In this document: piece by piece, positions 1 to 6,416 of the stretch
How the letters are laid out: each line of letters starts with the position of its first letter
How positions within the stretch are numbered: the first letter of the stretch is position 1
Program-made: the position numbers and the translations under genes
Notes under the pieces: model-generated
Told to the model about the DNA's origin: nothing
Database searches by the model: none
What the model saw: the letters and a program-made list of their open reading frames with translations, nothing else
NCBI GenBank assembly: GCA_023436515.1
Contig: JAEZIV010000110.1
Span: 1-8,790 of the forward strand
Origin: Bacillota bacterium
GTDB taxonomy: Bacteria > Bacillota > Clostridia > Acetivibrionales > DSM-1351
Direction: 5' to 3'
Length of the DNA: 8,790 nucleotides

Positions 1-991
1 GAGTTACGGCGTGTGAGAGATGGGAAAAATCATTTCCGATGAAAAAATCGCACTTTGAAGCAATAAAAGTGTCCTTTATTGCCTCAATACCTCTTCTTCT
101 TTTAATCATTGCACTCTCCATATATGAGAGCTCCTGATCCCCTGACAGGCGCTTGCAGTCAGTGTAAGCAACCATGGAGCCATATTTCTTGACATATTCC
201 TGTACCGTGTCCTGACAATCTGTTAACAGGAATATTTTCTTAATATTGTTCTTTTCAATTACCTTTTGAATTTCCTTGTGATATACCCTGTTGGGTTCCT
301 TATATCTACCCTTTTTGATGAGCTTAAGGACTTTTTTATCCAGCCTGTTGTCTACCTTATTAGCTTTTTTATAGGTTTTGTTCCAGTACTGGTGGTCGAA
401 CCTGTCAGCTTCTCTGGTATCAAAGACCAAATCCTCATTAACTCTTCTGACATGAACAGCTAAGGCAGGGTGGCTGTCCTTGAGCCAGGAATTGTAGTAA
501 CCCTGTATTTCCATGTCTATATCGGGCTTAACTTTGATGTATTTGCCGAATAGGTATTTATATATCTGCTCTACTCCCATCCCATAGCAGAAGTGGCTTT
601 TTTTAATAAAGGATATAAGCTCATACACATTATAATAAACATCCCCTACAACTACATTGGCCTTACTTCCAAGCATATCTCCCACGTTCCTGAAATTCCA
701 GGTATCCTTTGAGTTATCCTCCACCAATAAATTGTCCGAATCCCACACAGGGGGATAGAAGGTATAATCGGGGTTTGTCAGGTTAAATATTGTGTAGCTG
801 TTTATGGGCTCAAAGTATAACTCAAAGCCATTTGTCTGTATGAACCCATTGTGAAGACAATGAGTAGGCCAGTATATTACAGGAATTCTGTCGGTTATTT
901 CAGCAATGAGCAGCTGCCCCAGTACATGATCTATATCAGCCCACAGCGTGTAACTCCAAGCCTTGATAAGCAGGAATCTATCGGTTGACAT
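1..991 (-). CDS. NodZ/FUT8-like fucosyltransferase-superfamily glycosyltransferase, C-terminus cut off by window edge
   Basis: An open frame runs from an ATG at 991 to the left edge with no stop, giving 330 residues and lacking the C-terminus. The start is set by GAGGTG (1000-1005), eight bases upstream. Three features fit the GT-B fold of NodZ, FUT8 and protein O-fucosyltransferases, which transfer fucose from GDP-fucose. These are an HVRR motif at residues 180-183 (the basic donor-phosphate-binding region), FLLTD at about 254-258 (like the ATDD region) and FFIGNDFSHLS at about 316-326 (like the late donor-binding segment with a conserved Ser/Asn). The N-terminus has no signal peptide or membrane helix, so it is probably cytoplasmic. 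The gene lies downstream of a terminator and so probably has its own promoter. The superfamily is moderately certain; the donor sugar and acceptor are unknown. An uncharacterised glycosyltransferase with another donor is the main alternative. Confidence 0.6.
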   Translation of the reverse strand, partial: MSTDRFLLIKAWSYTLWADIDHVLGQLLIAEITDRIPVIYWPTHCLHNGFIQTNGFELYFEPINSYTIFNLTNPDYTFYPPVWDSDNLLVEDNSKDTWNFRNVGDMLGSKANVVVGDVYYNVYELISFIKKSHFCYGMGVEQIYKYLFGKYIKVKPDIDMEIQGYYNSWLKDSHPALAVHVRRVNEDLVFDTREADRFDHQYWNKTYKKANKVDNRLDKKVLKLIKKGRYKEPNRVYHKEIQKVIEKNNIKKIFLLTDCQDTVQEYVKKYGSMVAYTDCKRLSGDQELSYMESAMIKRRRGIEAIKDTFIASKCDFFIGNDFSHLSHAVT

Positions 992-999
992 TCTTTTTT

Positions 1000-1005
1000 C
1001 ACCTC
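1000..1005 (-). promoter_or_regulatory. Ribosome binding site of the glycosyltransferase gene
   Basis: GAGGTG on the minus strand lies eight bases before the ATG at 991. It decides the start of a gene whose other end is outside the window. Confidence 0.65.
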
Positions 1006-1024
1006 TATTTATGGTATTCATGAT

Positions 1025-1054
1025 ATTTTATGTAATCCATTGCTGATATGTGAA
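1025..1054 (-). promoter_or_regulatory. Possible sigma-A-type promoter of the glycosyltransferase gene
   Basis: On the minus strand a TTCACA box (1049-1054) is followed after 18 bases by TAAAAT (1025-1030), which would start transcription near 1018 and leave a leader of about 27 bases. The -35 box overlaps the T-tract of the terminator of the preceding operon. Both hexamers are imperfect and the spacing is acceptable. The main support is that a terminator separates this gene from its upstream neighbour. Confidence 0.35.
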
Positions 1055-1096
1055 AAAAATAATAGCCCGGCAGAGTTTTCTTCTGTACGGACTATT
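1051..1096 (-). terminator. Rho-independent terminator of the nucleotidyltransferase-uvrA-small membrane protein transcript
   Basis: On the minus strand AATAGUCCG (1096-1088) pairs with CGGGCUAUU (1069-1061), including one U-G wobble. A small internal loop follows, then CAGA/UCUG, closing a short A-rich loop. The hairpin is followed directly by AUUUUUUU (about 1053-1060). It lies about 50 bases downstream of the stop codon of the small membrane protein gene. Confidence 0.8.
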
Positions 1097-1149
1097 ACAA
1101 TTATGGGTAAAATCCTGAGACGATTGCATTTTTCCTCTGTTAACTTCTT

Positions 1150-1389
1150 CTAAGCCGCACTTTGTATATAGGTCATTAGCTTATATATCTCATATGCGGT
1201 AAAGCTCAATATAATCAAAAATATTAAAAGGGCATAGAGTCCCCATGCCGTGTGGGTATTAAAGGTATTGATCCTCTTCTTCTCCTCCTCAAACATCCTC
1301 TTGCTTCTTTCTCTGAGCTCCCACCAGTTGTATATGCAAAAGCACAGCAACAGCACAAGTACAAATAATGCAAATACTATTTTCCCCAT
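1150..1389 (-). CDS. Small two-helix membrane protein of unknown function (79 aa)
   Basis: I do not recognise a family. The product has a hydrophobic helix at about residues 3-20 and a second at about 49-70. Between them is a strongly charged stretch rich in Arg, Glu and Lys (about 25-40), so it should be a hairpin-like inner-membrane protein. Positive charges flanking the helices put the loop most plausibly on the cytoplasmic side. The ATG at 1389 is preceded by an AAAGGGGG ribosome binding site. The gene starts 36 bases after the uvrA-like stop codon, on the same strand, and is followed by a strong terminator. It is therefore very likely the last gene of the uvrA transcript. Its role is unknown; possible roles are a membrane anchor or accessory for its neighbours, or an unrelated passenger. 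Confidence 0.7.
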   Translation of the reverse strand: MGKIVFALFVLVLLLCFCIYNWWELRERSKRMFEEEKKRINTFNTHTAWGLYALLIFLIILSFTAYEIYKLMTYIQSAA

Positions 1390-1425
1390 AAATACCCCCT
1401 TTAAATATATGTTGTCTGCCTGCTG

Positions 1426-4293
1426 CTAAAGGATTTCCCTTAAAAATTTTCCGGTATAAGAGCCCTTGACCCTTGCCACCTGCTCCGGGGTACCCTCGGC
1501 TACTATAAATCCTCCGCCGCTGCCCCCCTCCGGTCCCATATCAATGATATAATCGGCTGATTTTATAACATCAAGATGATGCTCTATAACCAAAACTGTG
1601 TGTCCGTTGTCAACAAGCTTTACCAGGCAATCGATAAGCTTCTGGATATCCGAAAGATGCAGACCCGTTGTTGGTTCATCCAATATATACAGGTTGTGGG
1701 CACCTCTTTTAATCTTAGACAGCTCATATACCAGCTTAACCCTTTGAGCCTCTCCTCCCGATAGGGTAGTAGAGCTCTGTCCCAGTGTCATATACCCCAG
1801 GCCCAGCTCATTCATTATCTGGAGCTTATGCTTGAGATACCTGTTATCCTTGAAAAACTCAAGGGCTTCCTCAGCAGTCATCTCAAGAACGTCGGCAATG
1901 GTCTTGCCCTTATATTTTATTTCAAGTCCCTCGTCAGAGAAGCGCCTTCCTTTACATACAGGACATATAGTTTCTATATCGGCCATAAATTGAAGGTTTG
2001 TTACAATTATACCATCCCCTGCACAATGCTCGCATCTTGTCCCGTTTGCGTGGGTAAGACTGAAGTCCAGCTCCCTGTAGCCCCGGTTAATTGCCTCGGG
2101 CTGTGAGGCAAACAGCTCACGTATTTTATCGTATATCCCGATATAAGTGGCAGGATTGGATTTACTGTTCTTGCCTATAGGTGACTGATCGATATTTATT
2201 ACATTGTTCAGCAGCTCGGCCCCAAAGAGAAAGTCATGCTCCCCTGACACAATACGAGCTCCCGTTTTATTTACCTTTAGCTGCTTATATAGTATTTCAT
2301 TGATAAGGGAGCTTTTACCTGAACCGGATACCCCTGTAATGCACAGGAACACCCCGAGAGGTATATCTATATCTACGTTTTTCAGATTATTTTCCCTGGC
2401 CCCCTGTATTGACAGGAAATGATCCCCCAGCTCTCTTCTTTGCTTCGGCACAGGTATAACTGCCTTGCCTGACAGATACCGACCTGTTACCGATTGAGGT
2501 TCCCTTACTATGTCTTCAATTGTTCCACTGGCTACAACATTTCCACCATGCACTCCGGGGCCCGGTCCAATTTCTATTATATGGTCGGCATTCATTATGG
2601 TATCGATATCATGCTCCACAACAATAACGGTGTTTCCTATATCCCGCAGCTTTTTCATGGTGTCTATTACCTTCTGAGAGTCCCTTGGGTGAAGCCCGAT
2701 GCTGGGTTCATCCATGACATAGAGCATACCCATAAGCTCACTGCTGATTTGTGTGGACATTTTGATTCTCTGCATTTCCCCGCCGGAAATACTGTCACTC
2801 CTCCGGGACAGGTTTATATAGTGAAGGCCTATATTGATAAGCAGCTCCAGCCTCGTGCTGATTTCACGGATAACAGATTCTGCAACCTCCCTGATATCCT
2901 CTCCAAAGGTCAATGACCCAAGGAAATTCAGAAGCTCCGGAAGCTGCATTCTGCATAACTCATCTATATTCCTTCCGCCTGCAGTAACCTGCAGTCTCTG
3001 CCTTTTAAGTCTTGCTCCATTACATTCGGGACATACCTTTTCAATCATACACTCTTTGATAAAAGTAGGCTCAAAGGCCTCGCTGGTTGAGGTTTTCCTT
3101 ATATAGTGCTTATACCAGCTCTCCAGCTCATGCACAAACCCGGCAAAGGGCCTAGCTCTTCCCGTTATCCAGTTTTTCTTCTGGGAGTAGGGTGGCTGGA
3201 GCATTTCCACCGGCTCCCCCTTTGAGCCGTAAAACAGCAGCTCATGGATTTCCTTCGACAGCTCCCTAAAGGGAGTATCCAGACTGAAGTTATATTTTTC
3301 AGACAGACTGTACATTATTACCGAGCGATAGCTGTCTTTATTACTGGGGCTATATACTGTGCTTCTTAAGGCTCCCTTATTAAGGCTCCTCTCTGGAGCT
3401 ACAATCAGAAACCGTGGCTCAACCACATAGGACATTCCAACTCCAAGACAGGTATGGCACCCACTTGCAGGGGTATTGAAGGAAAAGTGGAAGGGCTGCA
3501 TTTCGCAGAGGCTGAAATGGTGTTCAGGACAGCCAAACCCATCATAGAACTCCTTGTCTACTCCTCCGAGAACTTCGGCTTTTATCATAATATCCTCATC
3601 CAGGGACAGCATGGCAGCCTCAATTGATTTTGTCAGCTGTATATAGGTATCGCTTTTTAAGGTGAATTTGTCTATTATGAGCTCTATTTTATAGGCTTTG
3701 CTTTCATCTAGCTCTCTTTTCTCTGCCAGTGAGAAGGGTTCTCCCTCCACCAGCAAATTTTTGAAGCCCTTTTCCCTGAGTAAGTGAAAGGTGTATTCAT
3801 AGTCCTCTCCGTAAATTTTGTAAACCGGTGCCCTCAGCTCTACTACCGTACCGTTTGGAAGGGTACAAATATGCTCTGCCATCTGAGCAGCAGATAGCTG
3901 CTTCAGGGGATGCCCGCACTCAGGACATTTCCCTACTCCGGCAGTAGAATACAGCAGCCTTAAGTAATCACTTATATCGGTTACTGTTCCTACTGTTGAC
4001 CTTGGATTGTTATTACCCTTCTTTTGTTCAATTGCTATTACAGGGGACAAGCCCCTAACGTAATCAACCTTTGCCTTCTTCAGCTGACTTATCCTGCTTT
4101 TTGCAAAATTTGATATGGAGTCTAAAAACCTTCTCTGCCCTTCCCCGTACACAACGTCGAAAGCCAACGATGACTTTCCCGAGCCTGAAACTCCGGTTAT
4201 TACAGTTAACTTGTCTCGTGGTATTTCAACAGATATATTTTTCAGGTTGTTCTGTTTCGCTCCTGATATTTCAATATGTGTTCTGATAGACAT
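1426..4293 (-). CDS. uvrA: UvrA-family ABC ATPase (excinuclease ABC subunit A paralogue)
   Basis: This is a 955-residue UvrA with both ABC modules. Walker A is GVSGSGKS at 34-41 and again at 654-661. ABC signatures are SGGEMQR (503-509) and LSGGEAQR (844-851). Walker B/D-loop motifs are MDEPSIGLH (527-535) and LDEPTTGLH (871-879), and the switch histidines are H561 and H905. A region aligning with the UvrB-binding domain lies at about 120-250. The C-terminal zinc module is intact (C754, C757, C777, C780). In the first zinc module the second position is His (C255, H258, C279, C282). UvrA dimers recognise damaged DNA and hand it to UvrB; some paralogues are linked to drug resistance. No uvrB or uvrC is adjacent, and many positions differ from housekeeping UvrA, so I favour a paralogue. 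AAAGGAG six bases before the ATG fixes the start. It lies 85 bases downstream of the nucleotidyltransferase gene and is probably co-transcribed with it. Confidence 0.9.
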   Translation of the reverse strand: MSIRTHIEISGAKQNNLKNISVEIPRDKLTVITGVSGSGKSSLAFDVVYGEGQRRFLDSISNFAKSRISQLKKAKVDYVRGLSPVIAIEQKKGNNNPRSTVGTVTDISDYLRLLYSTAGVGKCPECGHPLKQLSAAQMAEHICTLPNGTVVELRAPVYKIYGEDYEYTFHLLREKGFKNLLVEGEPFSLAEKRELDESKAYKIELIIDKFTLKSDTYIQLTKSIEAAMLSLDEDIMIKAEVLGGVDKEFYDGFGCPEHHFSLCEMQPFHFSFNTPASGCHTCLGVGMSYVVEPRFLIVAPERSLNKGALRSTVYSPSNKDSYRSVIMYSLSEKYNFSLDTPFRELSKEIHELLFYGSKGEPVEMLQPPYSQKKNWITGRARPFAGFVHELESWYKHYIRKTSTSEAFEPTFIKECMIEKVCPECNGARLKRQRLQVTAGGRNIDELCRMQLPELLNFLGSLTFGEDIREVAESVIREISTRLELLINIGLHYINLSRRSDSISGGEMQRIKMSTQISSELMGMLYVMDEPSIGLHPRDSQKVIDTMKKLRDIGNTVIVVEHDIDTIMNADHIIEIGPGPGVHGGNVVASGTIEDIVREPQSVTGRYLSGKAVIPVPKQRRELGDHFLSIQGARENNLKNVDIDIPLGVFLCITGVSGSGKSSLINEILYKQLKVNKTGARIVSGEHDFLFGAELLNNVINIDQSPIGKNSKSNPATYIGIYDKIRELFASQPEAINRGYRELDFSLTHANGTRCEHCAGDGIIVTNLQFMADIETICPVCKGRRFSDEGLEIKYKGKTIADVLEMTAEEALEFFKDNRYLKHKLQIMNELGLGYMTLGQSSTTLSGGEAQRVKLVYELSKIKRGAHNLYILDEPTTGLHLSDIQKLIDCLVKLVDNGHTVLVIEHHLDVIKSADYIIDMGPEGGSGGGFIVAEGTPEQVARVKGSYTGKFLREIL

Positions 4294-4377
4294 ATATGTC
4301 TCCTTTCGCGGTGCTTCAACCTTTTCTTTACACTTTACCCCACTCTTATTCAGTGCGTTTTTTTATCCTGCTGAGAG

Positions 4378-5292
4378 CTAGGGTATAAGCAAATACCCCT
4401 GTTCTTCCACAGCAGGCCTGCTTTTCGGAGTCAGGCGTATGGTCTGGGATACCCTTTCAATAATTCCCTTGTCTGCAAGATAGTCAAACATATTATGGGC
4501 AAAGTGGCTCTCTGCATGAAAATGCTTTGCTATCAAAGTGCTGGTCTTTATTTCGTTGTCATTCATAAACTGCAGCACGGGTTTTTTTATTACCTCCAGC
4601 TTGCTTTCAAGGTATTTGTCTATTTTGTCTATTGCGGCTTCCAGCTCCTCGCGGGTCAGATAGCGGGACATGGGCTGGTCATAAAAAATCCTGATTAAGT
4701 CGGGATTTATAGCAGCCGCCTTTTGTATTGCCTCACGGGAGGTAGGTATGCCCGCCGTGCATAATTCCATGTTGGCTATGGTTTCTGCCGCCTTAAGGAC
4801 ATAATACTGGGTATAGAGTGTATCCTCCCTTGCATATAGCCACTTCTGGCATTTATCATATATACTCACCAGCTCGCAGCCCATATAGAACATGGCAAGG
4901 GCTATGTCATCACTGCCCATGGTCCTCATATCCTCAAAGAACTCATAGAGACTGTCATCGGTGGTATATACAATTTTCCCCTTTGAGAAGTACGCCTGTT
5001 CAAATGAGCCGCCCAGGCTTCTTTCAAGGTATCTTCTGAAGGAGCTTCTTGGTACAATGTCGCAATTTATCAGAATACCATCTTCAACTATTGAGTAGCT
5101 GGTGTTTTTCAGGTTCTGATCTCTCACCACAATTGTCATATCTATGTCGCTCTTCTCCCACACCATATCGTAGGCTACACTTCCGCACACAATGACTGCT
5201 ATTATATTAGGATCCACTCTGACCTTGCTCACAAAGCTGTCCACAGCCCCATTAAACCTCTTTTTTAGTTCCTCCTGCCGGGTATTGTCCAT
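4378..5292 (-). CDS. Nucleotidyltransferase (Pol beta superfamily) with C-terminal winged-helix-like region
   Basis: The 304-residue product has the minimal nucleotidyltransferase signature: GS at 37-38, then D49-x-D51 and a third carboxylate at D78. All residues needed to bind metal and NTP are therefore present. This fold includes aminoglycoside nucleotidyltransferases and MNT toxins or antitoxins. A helical middle region (about 110-230) follows. The last 70 residues read like a winged helix-turn-helix (STLIAKHF, then MFDYLADKGIIERV, then a beta wing). I start at the ATG at 5292, which has GGGGAG six bases upstream. The frame can be extended to a TTG at 5430, but that would cross the promoter region and add an implausible membrane helix. 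The gene is divergent from the AraC regulator and is followed by the uvrA-like gene. The substrate is unknown; an antibiotic, nucleotide or protein are all possible. Confidence 0.75.
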   Translation of the reverse strand: MDNTRQEELKKRFNGAVDSFVSKVRVDPNIIAVIVCGSVAYDMVWEKSDIDMTIVVRDQNLKNTSYSIVEDGILINCDIVPRSSFRRYLERSLGGSFEQAYFSKGKIVYTTDDSLYEFFEDMRTMGSDDIALAMFYMGCELVSIYDKCQKWLYAREDTLYTQYYVLKAAETIANMELCTAGIPTSREAIQKAAAINPDLIRIFYDQPMSRYLTREELEAAIDKIDKYLESKLEVIKKPVLQFMNDNEIKTSTLIAKHFHAESHFAHNMFDYLADKGIIERVSQTIRLTPKSRPAVEEQGYLLIP

Positions 5293-5298
5293 TTCCCT

Positions 5299-5304
5299 CT
5301 CCCC
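5299..5304 (-). promoter_or_regulatory. Ribosome binding site that decides the nucleotidyltransferase start
   Basis: GGGGAG on the minus strand lies six bases before the ATG at 5292. No comparable site precedes the alternative TTG at 5430. Confidence 0.65.
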
Positions 5305-5329
5305 TTTTCTATATATTTGTAAAAAACCA

Positions 5330-5358
5330 TTGTTGTTAAAAATAGGATGCAGTATGAT
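5330..5358 (+). promoter_or_regulatory. Predicted promoter of the AraC-family regulator gene
   Basis: TTGTTG (5330-5335) is separated by 17 bases from TATGAT (5353-5358), giving a start near 5365 and a leader of about 85 bases. The -10 box overlaps the -10 box of the opposing promoter, so the two polymerases would compete. Confidence 0.45.
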
Positions 5359-5364
5359 TATACT
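5351..5364. repeat. 14-bp inverted repeat over both divergent -10 boxes
   Basis: AGTAT-GATT-ATACT is a perfect 5-4-5 inverted repeat in the only control region shared by the regulator and its divergent neighbour. It could be an operator. It could equally be a by-product of two overlapping, oppositely oriented -10 boxes, which are AT-rich and naturally complementary. Confidence 0.4.
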
Positions 5365-5385
5365 TAAACATATAAATAAAAACAG
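5357..5385 (-). promoter_or_regulatory. Predicted promoter of the nucleotidyltransferase-uvrA operon
   Basis: A perfect TATAAT -10 box lies on the minus strand at 5357-5362, which would start transcription near 5350 with a leader of about 58 bases. The -35 region (about 5380-5385, CTGTTT) is poor. A weak -35 with a perfect -10 is common in promoters that need an activator, which fits the AraC-type regulator encoded divergently. Confidence 0.5.
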
Positions 5386-5450
5386 GACAAAAATTGCTGG
5401 AGATATGAGAAGGAAAATCATATAGTACAAAATCAGAGAGAGGAAGCCCT

Positions 5451-6341
5451 ATGGACAATTATCTTCTTGAGATTATTAAGGATACTACAAACTTTATAGA
5501 AAACAACCTATTGGAACCTTTGACTCTTGATAATATTTCTGAAAACGTTAATATTTCTAAATTCCACCTTTTAAGAATATGGAAGGGTGCTACTTCTACA
5601 GGCTTGATGGAATATGTAAGAAGAAGAAGAATTGCAGAATCCTTGAGCGAGCTCATTCATGAGAGAAACTCTATTGACTTTATTTCCTCAAAATACTCCT
5701 TTGGCTGTGAGCGAACCTATAACAGGGTTTTTAAGGAGGAGTTCAATACAACTCCTGCAAAATGGCGCCGAAAGCCCCATTCGCTGGAGATACTGGACAG
5801 GTTTAACGCTGATTTTATGAACTGCGCCGGAGAAGGGCTTGTCTTCCTTAAATCCATTACTGTGCTGCCGGCCTTTTCAATAGCAGGTCTTGAGTACAGG
5901 GTAGATATACAGGACAATGCACTTAATCAGACAGCAAACAAGCTGGCAGTGGACTTCTTTTACAATCATAGACTCAGAGTTTTTAACCCCTATGAAAAGG
6001 ATGTCTATATAGGTCTTACAACCAATCCCCTTGAAGCTGAAGGCTTTACCTTCTACCAGCCCTCAGTGCAAATTGATTTGACAAGCATCGTACCCCCTGA
6101 CATGAACATGAAAAGTATTCCTCCACATAAATATGGTGTTTTTACCTATATGGGAACCCATAAACCAGAGGAAATCTCAACTAAAACCTTGTCAAAAATA
6201 TGGGAATACATATTCACAACCTGGATGCCCAACGTGGATTTCAACCTTAAGGAAAGGTTCAGCTTTGAACGGGTTAATTATGCAAAATGCAGTAAGCAGT
6301 ATAGTGAGTGTGATCTGTACTACCCGATTTCCTATCTGTAA
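5451..6341 (+). CDS. AraC-family transcriptional regulator with GyrI/Rob-like effector-binding domain
   Basis: The 296-residue protein has its DNA-binding domain first. The first helix-turn-helix lies at about residues 26-47, with the connecting helix YVRRRRIAES. The second lies at about 75-97, followed by the family-typical NTTPAKWRR. Residues about 131-296 resemble the GyrI-like (AraC effector-binding) domain, which binds hydrophobic or cationic drugs in Rob and BltR/BmrR-type regulators. This N-terminal HTH plus C-terminal GyrI order is that of Rob. The ATG at 5451 has AGAGG seven bases upstream. The gene is transcribed away from the nucleotidyltransferase-uvrA operon through overlapping promoters, so that operon is its most likely target, together with autoregulation. 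The family and domain order are clear; the ligand and targets are inferred. Confidence 0.88.
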   Translation: MDNYLLEIIKDTTNFIENNLLEPLTLDNISENVNISKFHLLRIWKGATSTGLMEYVRRRRIAESLSELIHERNSIDFISSKYSFGCERTYNRVFKEEFNTTPAKWRRKPHSLEILDRFNADFMNCAGEGLVFLKSITVLPAFSIAGLEYRVDIQDNALNQTANKLAVDFFYNHRLRVFNPYEKDVYIGLTTNPLEAEGFTFYQPSVQIDLTSIVPPDMNMKSIPPHKYGVFTYMGTHKPEEISTKTLSKIWEYIFTTWMPNVDFNLKERFSFERVNYAKCSKQYSECDLYYPISYL

Positions 6342-6342
6342 A

Positions 6343-6409
6343 GGGCGTTGTACAAATTCTTCCTTGCAGAGACACTGCCTTGGACAATATGGCTTGACCT
6401 TTAACGCCC
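6343..6409. repeat. Inverted repeat in the convergent intergenic region
   Basis: GGGCGTT (6343-6349) and AACGCCC (6403-6409) can pair, extended by flanking AA/TT with a bulge, around a 53-base loop. The loop contains a smaller GCAG/CTGC hairpin (about 6366-6378). The repeat fills almost the whole gap between the regulator stop and the epimerase stop. No T-run follows it on either strand, so it is not a standard intrinsic terminator. It could still reduce read-through between the converging genes. Confidence 0.4.
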
Positions 6410-6416
6410 CCTTCAG

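Noticed and set aside
266..463. 65-residue plus-strand hydrophobic frame near the left edge.
   Set aside because: It is antisense to the glycosyltransferase frame, whose conserved motifs span this stretch.
2494..2916. 140-residue plus-strand open frame opposite the uvrA-like gene.
   Set aside because: It is antisense to a strongly conserved ABC protein, its composition is that of a shadow frame, and it shows no family motif.
4294..4377. LexA/SOS box or separate promoter in front of the uvrA-like gene.
   Set aside because: No GAAC-N4-GTTC-like operator and no convincing -35/-10 pair were found here or in 5293-5450, so SOS control is not supported and co-transcription with the nucleotidyltransferase is simpler.
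4381..4398. Perfect hairpin GGGTAT-6 nt-ATACCC at the 3' end of the nucleotidyltransferase gene as a terminator.
   Set aside because: It lies inside the coding end, and no T-run follows on either strand; the following gene is close and on the same strand.
5293..5430. N-terminal extension of the nucleotidyltransferase from TTG at 5430, adding a hydrophobic membrane-like segment.
   Set aside because: It has no good ribosome binding site, crosses the predicted divergent promoters, and the internal ATG at 5292 has a clear GGGGAG six bases upstream just before the domain begins.
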